DNA of 64,000 nucleotides from Pestalotiopsis fici W106-1 (lineage: Eukaryota > Ascomycota > Sordariomycetes > Amphisphaeriales > Sporocadaceae). Below, one piece after another: positions 32,940 through 46,612 of this stretch. A program made the translations under genes and the position numbers. Positions within the stretch are counted from its first letter, which is position 1; each line of letters begins with the position of its first letter. A model generated the notes under the pieces. That model searched no databases and was not told the origin of the DNA. It worked only from the letters and a program-made list of their open reading frames with translations. The stretch is from the NCBI RefSeq assembly GCF_000516985.1, contig NW_006917094.1:992001-1056000 (forward strand), in the 5' to 3' direction.

Positions 32940-34758
32940 ATGATAAGCAGCTTGTCGGCCGGGATGCATCATGCGTCTCGACATTCTCGACTCCTCCTCC
33001 ATCCCTCGATCCGAAGCTGTATGTTGAGAAGCCCGAGCTTCATTCTCCGACGCACAATGGCTACGACTCAGGGTGGCAGGACATACAATGTGAGTCTTAC
33101 AGTGAACCACCACCTAGCAACATCCCCCACCATTGAGCTCAAGCTCCCCATGATACCTTGCATACGTGCCCCTCCATACGCCGCTGTCTTGTCAGCAAAG
33201 ACGTGACACGGCACTGCTTGTCAGAAAACATTCCATCTAACCAGTGGACTTTTGCATGTAGGATGCCATCGACGCTCTCAATTCCCTCCAGACCCCGTAC
33301 GCCATCATCGAAGCCCGGCGCAAGGCTGGCATCCGGCCCGATGCCGCCTCCATCGCCGAGATGCGCGTCTACCTGCGGCGCATTGGCCTGAACCCCGCGG
33401 ACCTCGACCGCCTCAACATTGTCCACGTCGCCGGCACCAAGGGCAAGGGCAGCACCTGCGCCTTTACCGCTTCTATATTGCAGCGCTACCAGGCTTCCCG
33501 GGGCGTACCGCGCCGCATCGGCCTGTTCACCAGCCCGCATCTGATTGCCGTCCGCGAGCGCATCCGGATCGACGGCCGCCCCATTGCCGAGGACCTCTTT
33601 GCCAAGTACTTTTTCGAGGTCTGGGACCTTCTGGGCCAGGCCGAGGAGCAGGAGAAGAAGCAACAGGCGGACGCCGATGCCTTGGGTGGCGAGGAGAGCA
33701 ACAGGGGCGGCGTGCCCATGGCCACCCGGCCCATCTACGCCCGCTACCTGACGCTCATGAGCTATCACGCGTTCCTCCGCGAAGGCATCGACGTGGCCGT
33801 GTACGAGACGGGCATTGGCGGCGAGTACGACGCCACCAACATTGTGGAGCGGCCCGTCGCCTCGGGTATCAGCACCCTTGGCATTGACCACGTCTTTGCT
33901 TTGGGCGATACGGTCGACAAGATTGCGTGGCATAAAGCCGGCATCATGAAGACGGGCTGTGCTGCCTTTACCATTGAACAGGTACCCGAGGCCGCCGAGG
34001 TCTTGGTAAACCGGGCTCAACAAAAGGGCGTCGATCTCAAGGTCCTGGATGTCGACCCGAGGCTAAAGGGCATCGATGTCCGCCCCGATGCCTTGTTCCA
34101 GAAGAAGAATGCCACCTTGGGCGTGGCGCTAGCTGAAACGGCATTGACGAGACTTGACCCCAGCTTCAAGCGTGATTCCGAGAAGCTGCCTCAGGAATTC
34201 AAGGACGGCCTTGAACAGGTGGTCTGGCGCGGTCGGTGCGAAGTCAAGCCAGAAGGGCCAGTGGTTTGGCACGTCGACGGCGCCCACACGGTCGATAGTC
34301 TGAAAATGGCTACCAAGTGGTTCGCGGGTGAGTGCTCTGGGCGCAAGGGCCCCAAGGCGCTCATCTTCAATCAGCAAGGCCGGACTGAGGCGGTTGATTT
34401 CCTGGACGGCATGGTGGACGCGCTCAAGGCACACGGTCAAGGCGGATTCGCGCACGTGGTGTTTTGCTCCAACGTGACCTATGCAGCCACGGGATATAAG
34501 CGAGACTTTGTCAACTATCAGTATGATCCAGAGGCTATCAAGAAGCTGACGGCTCAGCACCAGTTTGCCGAGAAGTGGTCATCACTCGATCCAGAGGCAA
34601 AGGTGGTTGTTCTTCCCACTATCGAGGATGCAATCAACTATGTACGGGATCTGAGTAAAGATGTTCAAGGGGAGGAGACGGTGCAAGCACTTGTCACGGG
34701 CAGTCTCCATCTTGTTGGCGGCGCGCTGGGCATATTAGAGAAAGCGGATGCGCTTTGA
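32940..34758 (+). CDS. Folylpolyglutamate synthase (FPGS), mitochondrial/cytosolic
   Basis: Exons 32940-33089 and 33262-34758, intron of 172 bp, 548 aa. It adds glutamate residues to tetrahydrofolates with ATP (Mur-ligase fold). Motifs: HVAGTKGKGST P-loop at ~105-115, IGLFTSPHLIAVRERI, YETGIGGEYDATNIV, GIDHVFALGDT, HVDGAHTVDS and VTGSLHLVGG. The first ~40 residues look like a mitochondrial leader, and a second Met precedes the conserved RTYNDAIDALNSL, allowing a cytosolic form as in mammalian FPGS. The GGEYDATN motif separates it from dihydrofolate synthases. It faces a paralogue on the other strand, with 61 bp between the stop codons. Confidence 0.93.
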
Positions 34759-34819
34759 ACTTAATGAAGCAATTCAGAGCAAACAAAGGCGAATTGGGAG
34801 TATCATGTATAATTCAACA

Positions 34820-36517
34820 TTACCTTGGAGCGTCGGGCTCCAAAACTTGTAGCAATGCCCCGATGAGGTGCAAACTTCCAGTGACTAATACCAATGTCTT
34901 TTGCTGAGAACCAAGCCCATCCTTTCTGACTTCTTCGATCGTATCGGTAATATTGTCACGTATAGCTGTTCGGCCTCCCGGGTATATCCTTTCATATGCG
35001 TCTCCAGCAGCGCCCTGCACCGACAAGTCCCTTTCAGCTTCTCCTTCTTTTCGCGGATGTGAATCATTTCTTGTAAAGATGGCTTCGTCAAAGGGGCACG
35101 CAGCGGCTCTAGAGCCCGACGGAATGCCAGCACATAATACCTTGAGCAATTTGCCCACATCACGCTCCTGCTGATTAAAGACCAAGACCTTTCGTGCATC
35201 ACTGTCCGCATCCGCCTTGCTCGCAAACCACTTCGCGACCTCGTGCAGGCTCTCGGCAGTATGCGCGCCATCAATGAGCCACGTGATATTGCCGTCCGCT
35301 CGAGTCTCGCACCGGCCTCGAAGCTGAGCTTGTTCCAGGCCGTGGCGCATAGCCTGCTCGAGGGTCTCCTGGGTAAGAGACTGGTAGGCTTCCCCATCGC
35401 ACAGTTGGAGGTGTTCCGGCACCGCCGCCCGGACCAGAGCCCGGTTGTACTTTTGGAACTCGCCGGCGAGACTAGGGGTGTGATGTGCTGCCGAGATACT
35501 GCTCTCCTCGGCTTGTGCGTCCGTCACCTCGACCAAAATAGCCTTCTTCTCCACGGCCCGGGCGCGAATGACCTTCATGGCCTCCTCCTCTGCATCTCCG
35601 CCCTCGAGCTTGCGGGTAAAGATCTTGCGCCCGGCCTTGGCAATGCCAATCTTGTGCCAGGCAATCTCGGGCAGGGTGCCGCCCAGCATGCCGACGTGGT
35701 CAATGCCGAGCTGGGCCACGACGCCCGCCGTCACGGCCCCCGGCGGCAGGATGTTGGTCGAGTCGTACTCGCCGCCAATGCCGCACTCGATGACGGCGCT
35801 GCGCACGCCCTCGCGCAGAAACGCGTACAGGGCCATGATCGTCAGGAAGCGAAAGTAAAACGGCTTGGTCGCCGGCCCTCGGAGCTCGGCCTCGACCTCG
35901 TCGCTAATCTGCTGCTGCTGCTCTTGGCCAGTCGCCGCCACGTACTCGGCCCTTGCCGACGCCGTCATGGCGTCCCAGACCTCGAAAAAGTAGCGCGTAA
36001 AGAGCTCGCGGCCTATGGGCTCGCCGTCGAGCATGATGCGCTCGCGCACCGTGATCAGGTGCGGACTCGTATAAGTGCCCACGCGGCCGGCGACATTGCG
36101 GAGCTCGGGCTGCGTCAGCACCGACGTCAGGTACGCGCAGACGGACCCTTTGCCCTTGGTCCCGGCCACGTGGACGCACCTGAGGCCGCACAGGTCGTCG
36201 GGCGTCAGCCCGGCCCGGCCGAGCCAGGCAATGACCTCGGGAATGGCCACGGCATTGAGGTCTTGAGCCTTGTCGTTGCCGCCCTTGCTGTCGTCTGGCG
36301 CCGTGACTTTGGGAGAGAATAGCGACGTGATTGCGAAATTGGACTGCAGAGACGCCAGATGCGACAGGGCATCTTCATAGGTGCGCGACATGGCAGATTT
36401 ATATCGCCGGGCTTGGCGAAGCGGCTTCGGGGCCCCGACCCGGGAGAATTCACAAGGCGACCAGCGGATATGAGAGACGAGGAGAAGCCCAGTTAATCGA
36501 CTCGATAGATACTTCAT
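34820..36517 (-). CDS. Second folylpolyglutamate synthase-like Mur ligase
   Basis: A single open frame; the ATG at 36517 (MKYLSSRLTGLLLVSHIR) is chosen because it gives a plausible mitochondrial leader, 565 aa. Other in-frame starts are 36724 (longer) and 36391 (MSRTYEDALSHL, cytosolic). Motifs: HVAGTKGKGSVCAYL, VGTYTSPHLITVRERI, ECGIGGEYDSTNIL, LGIDHVGMLGGT, LIDGAHTAES and VTGSLHLIGA. All are FPGS-type. An acidic, Gln-rich insert (TGQEQQQQ) is present. No intron is seen, unlike its paralogue. It may be a specialised FPGS; I could not distinguish function between the two copies. GC content is high in both. Confidence 0.88.
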   Translation of the reverse strand: MKYLSSRLTGLLLVSHIRWSPCEFSRVGAPKPLRQARRYKSAMSRTYEDALSHLASLQSNFAITSLFSPKVTAPDDSKGGNDKAQDLNAVAIPEVIAWLGRAGLTPDDLCGLRCVHVAGTKGKGSVCAYLTSVLTQPELRNVAGRVGTYTSPHLITVRERIMLDGEPIGRELFTRYFFEVWDAMTASARAEYVAATGQEQQQQISDEVEAELRGPATKPFYFRFLTIMALYAFLREGVRSAVIECGIGGEYDSTNILPPGAVTAGVVAQLGIDHVGMLGGTLPEIAWHKIGIAKAGRKIFTRKLEGGDAEEEAMKVIRARAVEKKAILVEVTDAQAEESSISAAHHTPSLAGEFQKYNRALVRAAVPEHLQLCDGEAYQSLTQETLEQAMRHGLEQAQLRGRCETRADGNITWLIDGAHTAESLHEVAKWFASKADADSDARKVLVFNQQERDVGKLLKVLCAGIPSGSRAAACPFDEAIFTRNDSHPRKEGEAERDLSVQGAAGDAYERIYPGGRTAIRDNITDTIEEVRKDGLGSQQKTLVLVTGSLHLIGALLQVLEPDAPR

Positions 36518-37160
36518 ACCACTTTTTGTGTCATTGAAACTCCTTTGACAGCCTCGAGCTGGAAATTTTAGCCACCATAATCCTGTCATTGCGGTCGTTG
36601 GATTATGACTTGTGAGCCTGTATGCTGCAGCTGCTGCCAGGTGGCCGTTTCTATAAAATAGGCCTCCGAAATCTCCTGGATTTGCATATGCCCTGCCCGA
36701 TGAACCACGTCTTAACCGATTCAAGCTTTGGAGGAATGAATGCTCAAGCTATGATTTGTAATCTATTTCGTGCAAGAATAGATGTCCTGTAGTAGAAAAC
36801 TCCGTGGAACTTGCCTCATGACCAGGAGCAGTGGGGGAAAATTGGATGAGTTTAGTACAATATTGCATTTATTTGTAGCTAGGCTCTACTTTGGTATATA
36901 TCTTCTCAAACCTTTCTCTGCTCAAGTCGCCCTTGGATGGGCCATTCTGCGTCAGTCCTGGATCCGAATCCGAATAGCGCACTCTATCATAATTCCTCGT
37001 CCCAATAAATTTGTTTATTATAAGCAGCCAACGCCAACCATGCATTCTAGGAAGTCTTTTTTCGTTTCCTGATTCCGTTTGTGGACCTTCTAGACAAGCC
37101 GTTTACCGAATCTAGAGAGACCATCTACTGTTCAGCAGCAAAACTCGTCATACTGCTAAT
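36518..37160. other. Intergenic, FPGS-like promoter and CTP synthase 3' flank
   Basis: No gene is supported; the FPGS-like frame remains open to 36724, so part of this stretch may be coding if the longest start is used. Confidence 0.45.
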
Positions 37161-39738
<2,578 letters not shown>

Positions 39739-40179
39739 CTTGGGCGATTTGCAAGAACAAACTGGGGATTAACAACGTAAAAGAGAGGAAAGGTGCTGAA
39801 TAGTGCCCGTGAGGATTTGTTGGATCTTCACCGGCGCAATGTCAAAAAGGTTGTGGCTGCTGGTCGTCGACGTCGAAAAAAAGATAAAATCCAGAAATGG
39901 CCAACCCCACTACGCTGCCTAACAAAGCTGCTAGCTCTCTCTGGGGCGCGTCAGTGCGACAGAGGTGAAAAAAAATTCCCTGCGCGCGCCTCGTCGCCAA
40001 CCTAGACTCGGACGAGTCTCACCTTGAATTATGACGCCTAATTGGTTTGACTTCTGACGCTAGTCTAAGTCTGGGCTAGCTTGGACGTACGACTCGAAGT
40101 TTTTCATGTACAATAACAAGTCTCTTATGCACCACTTGCTTTCTGCTTTTGGCATTCATTAAATCTCTATACTCAATCC

Positions 40180-40691
40180 CGTCGATTCGCACTATGAGAG
40201 ACTATTTCACACAAGACAACTGTTTCTTTCCACCAGGTTTGGTAGTCCTACATAAAGTATATCCGGGAGCACAGAACAAGAGCTTCGTAGTATCGACTAC
40301 CCACATGTCGGGGACTTGGTCGTCATGCATGGATGTGGATTCTATGAGTCAGTAAGCATCGCCTCATGTTCATGTCGTTCTTCTCTACACTTTATGGAAT
40401 GCCATAATATTTCAGATGTCTCTTTTTTTTTATGTATTGGGTAGAAGGTGTATTCTTCATCTAGCTGGTTCTGATTACGTCCCCTCCCTCTTGAACCGAG
40501 CGGCGTGGTTGATGAACGACTTGTGGCACTTGGAAGTTGGAACCATTAATCTGGGTATTGCTGGTGCGAGTGTGTTCCCCAAGACTCCAGAGGCCAATCC
40601 AATAACGATAGTCTATGCAATCTCTGAGCGAGCAGTTGGCTCCGTAGAAGATGTGAGAGATCAAAGAGATAGAGAACGATTGAGTATGTAG
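40180..40691 (+). pseudogene. Decayed C-terminal end of a GMC oxidoreductase
   Basis: An open stretch at 40416-40691 encodes GTINLGIAGASVFPKTPEAN followed by PITIVYAISERAVGSVEDV. This matches the last conserved block of glucose-methanol-choline oxidoreductases, usually NLRVVDASVFP with N/G-rich loop and AEKAADLI. Upstream, at about 40302, HMSGTWSS resembles the HMxGTCSM block that carries the catalytic His. Stops, an apparent T-run indel and missing N-terminal FAD-binding sequence show that this is a relic. Similarity is weak enough that the assignment is not certain. Confidence 0.45.
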
Positions 40692-40700
40692 TCGGATGGA

Positions 40701-41265
40701 TCATTCAATCAGATCACAAAACATTATCCATTGACGGAATAGTCTTGGACTGGTGTAGGGGAACTGGCTCTGCTGAGTGTTGTCCTGCATCGGCCACTGG
40801 CTCTGGGTGTTGTTCTGGGGATGGAAGCCACCTCGGCCTCCGCCACGGCCTCCACGGCCTCTGCCCCGTGTGCTCTGTCCGTTCATGGCGGGGCAGTTTC
40901 TCCAACTGTGGTTAGGATCGTTACAACCGAAGCAAAGCTTGCTCTCCTTGCGGTACTTGTACTATGACTGCGTAAGCTTCGGGTATCCTGCTTGCTGCAT
41001 GACTGCGTTGATTTTGTCGATCTCCATGGGGTCTGGGTCTGAGCTATCAGAGTTCTGATTGCCGTTCTCTTTGTTGCCTCCACCTTGGTTGCCGAAGAGC
41101 TGGGTGTTGCCGTTACCACGCATTGCTGCGCGTCGACTGTTGTCGTCAAGCTTGGAGTATAGCTTTACCCATCCCTCGTTTTCATCACCCGCCGGGGGCT
41201 CCACCTGGTATGCGACTGCATTGGTCAGTGTGGTGTTGACGCGGGCTGCCAGCTGGGAGACCTCT
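40701..41265 (-). pseudogene. Retrotransposon gag remnant with CCHC zinc knuckle
   Basis: Reading on the minus strand, the frame runs from VSQLAARVNTTLTNAVAYQV through a linker DPDPMEIDKINAVMQQAGYP to the zinc knuckle CFGCNDPNHSWRNC (C-x2-C-x4-H-x4-C), then an RGRGGRGGGRGG nucleic-acid-binding tail. This is the layout of LTR-retrotransposon Gag nucleocapsid. An in-frame TAG at about 40964 interrupts the frame between the PMEID linker and the knuckle; a CAG to TAG change would fit repeat-induced point mutation. No protease, reverse transcriptase, integrase or LTR is visible nearby, so only a fragment is left. Confidence 0.65.
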
Positions 41266-41305
41266 TAACCGTACAAAATAATGTGGTTTCGCCTTGTTAA
41301 GCTTT

Positions 41306-41910
41306 TCAATATTTTATAGAGGCGGAATCACGATGGCGATGCCACGGTCTGTCGCATTTGGCCATGGAGCTCTGCAGTGTTCGCCACGCTTCCAGGAGCC
41401 TCATGATTGGAAGTGTTGCTGGCCATAGGGCTGGCTTGCAGGTATGTACTGCGTCTGCAATGATTCTCTCAAATATAAAGTCGTTGAACCTCTGGTGAAT
41501 GAGAGTTTCCACAGCCTCGGGGTCGTTTCTGACTGCACCCTCTCCATTGTGATCGGGGTTCTCTCCATCGCGGTCGGAATCCTCTTCCGAGTGCTCGTCT
41601 GAGAATAGCCAAGGAAGGCAGCCGACGCCATCCTCATTTCCTCCAGTCATGTCGTCTTCGACATCATCGCGATCTGCATTATCATCGTCACTGTCGCCAG
41701 AGAACTCGGAGACGTCTGATTCCTCTGAAGAGGAGCTCTCCTCCTCCACGTGTTCCTCCCTGCTGTCCAGCTCTTCCTCAGATTCGGCCTCGTCATCTGA
41801 TACGACGAAATTGGCAAAGTTGCCACGAGGGTCGATTCCGCTCCTGATGCCAGCTCCGCTGGATCATTGCTTAATCAGCTGAGTTGGCGTAATTCGTCGA
41901 CGGAAGCCAT
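41306..41910 (-). pseudogene. Acidic hypothetical ORF, probably decayed
   Basis: From 41749 the minus strand encodes a highly acidic Ser/Glu/Asp-rich segment (EEESSSSEESDVSEFSGDSD), then FNDFIFERIIADAVHTCKPA. The frame stays open upstream with GNFANFVVSDDEAESEEELD, but without an ATG, and a stop lies before it. A short in-frame start MASVDELRQLS at 41910 is in another phase. The pattern suggests a broken gene or a piece of the neighbouring element; the family is not recognised. Confidence 0.35.
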
Positions 41911-43870
41911 CGTGTGCTGTATGTTATCGTTGGCAGTGTAAACAATGTTGCCTGAAAGCAACGGCAAGGTAAATAGTATGCCAAGTTATTGCATTGGCAC
42001 TGGCATTGCGGCGAAGCCAGTACTTCAGCAGCAGGTTAGGCGGGTGCTGCTGATATGACAACCATGTAAGCTGGCCTGGTTGGACTGGCTTGCCCGAATA
42101 GTAGGGCATTCACCTGGGCGTAGTGTGCCACATGAGCCCATTGTCCTGAAGAGCTTTTTGAAAGCGCTTGTTCCACCTGCCCAGCCCCAGAACGTACATG
42201 CCAACATGCCACAAATATGGCGATGTATTCCAAAGAGCTCAGACGTGAGCCGACTGGACTGACTGGGAGAAACTGCGCGTGGACGTCGAGGAGCGAAATT
42301 TGGTTCGTCTCAAAACAAACCAGTCTTTAGGTGGTGCAAAATGGCGGGAACTCATCAAATCAGCGACAAGTCGTGGTCTATCATGTCCTCCAGCGGCGGT
42401 TCGTCAAGTCGAATAAGATTAAGAATCATTTTGGTGATTTTGCCACTTTGGGACCAGGGTTAGTAAAGGATGTTCCAATCTGAATCTCCATCTCGCCCGG
42501 CAAATTCAACATCAATAATGGACCAGAATCGTGAGAACGTCTCGCCGTCTGGCATTGTGCCTCGGTAGCAGATCAACTGCCACTATAATTGCTTTGGGCA
42601 TATCACTTGACTGGGTCATTTCTAAGATCCCTCTTATGTCTCAATGATATGGTATCGCTGACATCTAGCCAGATGTATTCGTGAAAAATTCAGCATTGGT
42701 TTGATAACCTAGGGAAAGCGGCGCTCTGATGATGATGGAATTTATCATCAGACAAAGGCGCGAGTTTATGAATATAGTGATTGGAAAGCTATATGACGGT
42801 GAAGGATAGGAATTTGTTTTGAGAAGGGAAGAGGGAAATGTTCAAAATATCTTTGAGCGTGGAAATTTAAACTCATGAACCATGATTGTGTTTCTTGTTT
42901 TGCCATTACATCCCGAATGCTCAAACACTTGAGAGTCACTATGATTGTCAGTATTCTGTGTCTCACCATCACACTAAGAAACACGCAACTAGCTCACAAT
43001 TTGCTATCGCATCATGATAAACATGTTTTCTCCATGTATACAATCAAGTTCCAATGCCCGAATCTACTCATTGCTGTCCAAATCGGATAACGAACAGGAG
43101 CAGCCCTCTCCCCCATGCAGAACAGAGGGTTTGCTGGGCACGCCGCGGGAACGGGAGTGGCTTTGGCGTGTTTGGAAGCCCAGGGTCCGTCCCACTGGCC
43201 CACCAGATTTAGCGTCCGGGGAACTTGGAACCCGCTGATAATAGGTACATTCGGGTTCTTGGCCTCTTGGCCGCATCTTTATTATAGCCTCATCCCATGG
43301 GAGATGTTCTGTATGTCAGCGACTGATGCACTCAATCTCGCCGTGTTACATTGCACAACTGAAAGAGTTGATGCAATGTTGGCTGCCCACAACATGGGCT
43401 AATCACGAAAACTAATAGACATGATGTCATGGAATTGTGCTTCGGCTACCGCTGATGCGATAGGGCCAGGTACCTGCACACCCCGCATTCTGTTTTATCT
43501 ATGGGTCCCGTTCTAATATGTAATCGTTGTTGGTCATGATCTTATTGAAAAACATGCGACGCCGATTCTGGTCAATCATAGTACTACTACGGGCACGTCT
43601 GGTCGGGCAATGATTTGCATTTGAGCTCTCGCACTTAAATTGCCCTGTTCGGGTAACTGCCGACGGTCCGGCCGTTATCAGTCGCCTCTGATCCCGTATG
43701 TAGTATTCCTGTGATCATATCTTTTGCCGTTTCTGCTCGCCCGTGGTTCTCTCTCTTCATCAATCCGCCAAGATTTGTCCCTGCCGATTAGTTTCTGGTG
43801 ATCATCGTTTTGCAGTGATCTGTTGCTAGGATTACTCACTGCCTTTGTGCGAATCTGTGTCTTGGCCACG
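41911..43870. other. Intergenic, about 2 kb
   Basis: No supported gene. The right part is the promoter of the permease gene. No repeat boundaries or RNA genes were recognised. Confidence 0.5.
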
Positions 43871-45863
43871 ATGACCGACGCCGAGGTTGAAAACAAGGGC
43901 GCATACCCTGGGGAAGACATTGAGAAAAAGACAGTGTCAAATGAGCAGGGTCGTCAACATGAAGTCGGAACCATCATGCATGCCGATACCAATGATGCCG
44001 ATGAGGCCTACAAGGTCTTTGTGGAACAAGCCGGCGAGGTCCTCGACATAACGCCCGAGGAGGAACGTCGGTTGTTGAAAAAGATTGACTGGAATCTCAG
44101 TAAGTTTTGAGCAATTATCCTCATACACACGGTATAATTCCTAACATGGCACATTATAGTGCCTCTCTTGTGCCTATGTTATGGCCTCAACTATCTTGAC
44201 AAAACGGCCATTTCTTATGCAAGCGTCATGGGATTAAAAGTGAGTTCACTGCTCCAATCACATGTATTTTTGACTAACAAATACGACTGCAGACAGACAT
44301 CAATCTAGTTGGTGGGTGCCACAGCACAAGACTGTCGGGGAAAATCATCTAGGCTGACAAACATACAGGTCAGGATTATAGCTGGGTTGCTTCCATGTTC
44401 TACTTCGGTTATCTCGCCTTTGAGTGGCCAACAAACCGCCTCCTGCAGAGATTCCCACTGGCCAAATACTCTGCCTTCAATATTATCATGTGGGGTTTGA
44501 CACTCTGTTGCATGGCTGCAGTCAAGAATTTCGCCGGCGCAATGACTGTGCGCTTCTTTCTCGGCGTCTTTGAAAGTGCCGTGTCCCCGGGATTCGCGCT
44601 TTTCACTAGTCAATGGTGGACTATTCGCGAGCAGGTCAGTACTTGGTTTCTTAAATGTCAGGTCACTTACACTCATTTACTTAGGGTTCCCGAACAGCGA
44701 TATGGTTCAGCTTCAATGGATGGGGTCAAATTCTTGGTGGATTCATTGCATATGGCATTGCAGTCGGAACAGAGGCACACCCAGTTGCTATCAAGAGTTG
44801 GCAGCTCGTATTCCTGGTAATCGGCTTCTTCACCGCTTCCATGTAAGTCTGAGAAGTCAACTCGGCTCGTAGCCACCTGACGTTTTCCTTGATTCTTGAA
44901 TAGAGACAAACTGACATATTGCGACTTGATAGGGGCGGTCTGTTTCTATACTTTATGCCCGACAATCAACTCAATGCACGATTCCTGACTCAAAAGGAGC
45001 GTCTCATGGCCGTGGAGCGTATCAGAATCAACCAGCAAGGTGTAGGCAACAAGCATTGGAAGCTGTATCAGGTCATTGAGGCATTGAAAGACCCGATGGT
45101 TTGGGCATTCGTCTTTTACAGCGTAGTCGCCGACATCCCCAACGGTAAGTATCCGGAATCGTATGGCACAAGTTAGACACTAATTCGTTGCGTAAAGGTG
45201 GAATTTCCAATTTCTTCTCTCAGCTCATCGTGTCGTTTGGATACACGAACACGCAGTCGCTGCTGCTAGGCACGCCTGGTGGAGCTGTAGAGGTCGTGGC
45301 CTTGGTCGTTGTGGGGTGGCTTGGTGATCGATTCAAGAACCGACTTGTAGGTGCTATCGGGAACCTCAAATGACCGGACTATTGCTGACTCTGTGACACA
45401 GCTCATATCAACATCTGGACTTCTTATTGCCGCGCTTGGAATGCTCCTCATTGCTTGTCTACCAGAGTCGAACAATGTCGGCCGCCTTGTGGGGTACTAT
45501 CTTACGCAGGCGTCGCCTACCCCATTCGTGGCCCTTTTGTCACTTATTTCGACCAATGTTGCTGGCTGGACCAAGAAGACGACAGTTGCTGCATTGTACC
45601 TGATTGGATACTGCGTTGGCAACATTGTTGGACCGCAAATCTTTTTGGAAAAGGATGCACCTCAGTATCGGCCTGCCGAGATAACAATCATTGTCTGTTA
45701 TCTTGTCTGCGTGGTCGATATCATCTTTATTTACTTCTGGTGCAAGCGAGAGAACAAGAAGAAGGAAGCTATTCGGTCGGCACCTGGATACACCAAGCTG
45801 ACGGGGCAAGAGTTCTTGGATCTGACTGATCGGGAGAACCCTGAATTTATATATAGTTTGTAG
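43871..45863 (+). CDS. MFS permease, Dal5/allantoate-permease family
   Basis: Eight exons: 43871-44099, 44160-44239, 44293-44311, 44369-44634, 44685-44842, 44933-45144, 45198-45346, 45402-45863; 524 aa. The third exon has 19 bp. Residues ~1-75 are a charged cytoplasmic tail ending RRLLKKIDWNLMPLLC, the standard entry to helix 1. Then LNYLDKTAISYASVMGLK, YFGYLAFEWPTNRLLQRFP (Dal5 signature), FLGVFESAVSPGF, and in the second half NGGISNFFSQLIVSFGY and YCVGNIVGPQIF. It is a plasma-membrane importer of organic anions with unknown substrate. It belongs to the same family as the partial gene at the left edge. All exons restore the twelve-helix protein without damage. Confidence 0.94.
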
Positions 45864-46612
45864 GGTTCAAAATTCGGTTGGTTTTCAGCATAGAAGAACG
45901 AGGTTGGCTATTTTTTCGCCATTTTGAACGAGTAACATCGATAATACAGAACAGTCAGATATCTACATCCGCTGCAAAGTATGTCCATATTTGTCTGCCT
46001 TTGGAAAGCCAGAATTACACCAATGCCAAAATGCTCTTGGGTATGTGGAGAAAAGAAACTAGAGGTACGCAGGTAGTATAGTCAATCAACTAGATGCTCG
46101 CTAATACAATAAATAGGTGGATTCTACTATGGAGAACATAGAGCATATTTTGTTTCAAACTACATACTGTTGGTATTGACAGCTTTCATGCGGTTTGAAC
46201 CTCGAACGCATCGACCAGGTAATTATCCCAGGTCAAGACTAGGCCAGTTCAACTTACCGAGGAAATGCACGGGAATACACAGAGGATCGCCAGTCTCGGT
46301 TGTTGCAACATGTCCGGGGTAGCGGATGCATGTGCGGGGAAACAGCCAACCCGGTAACACCTCACTGCCAACCCAGACTACATTCAAGTTTGGGGGCAGT
46401 AGAATTCGGGGTAGCATTAATACTTCCTTTGGATGGCACAGCAAATATCGTCCAGTACAGACTCGGCTTGATTTCAGCATCAACTTTCACCGCCTCTCCT
46501 CCAGCAAAAGTGAAGTTCGGAACAGAAACCGGTTCAAGCTTTAGTGAACCTAAAACATCTAGACTTTGGCAGACCATTCACCATCTGCACCCGGGCACTG
46601 GACTGATCAACG
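45864..46612. other. Intergenic between permease and acyl-CoA synthetase
   Basis: Same-strand spacer of 749 bp with 3' flank and promoter. No gene. Confidence 0.5.

Noticed and set aside
33139..34023. Long minus-strand ORF (294 codons) opposite the FPGS gene
   Set aside because: Shadow of the GC-rich FPGS coding frame on the other strand.
35243..36322. Long plus-strand ORF (359 codons) opposite the second FPGS-like gene
   Set aside because: Shadow ORF; the minus-strand frame carries all Mur-ligase motifs.
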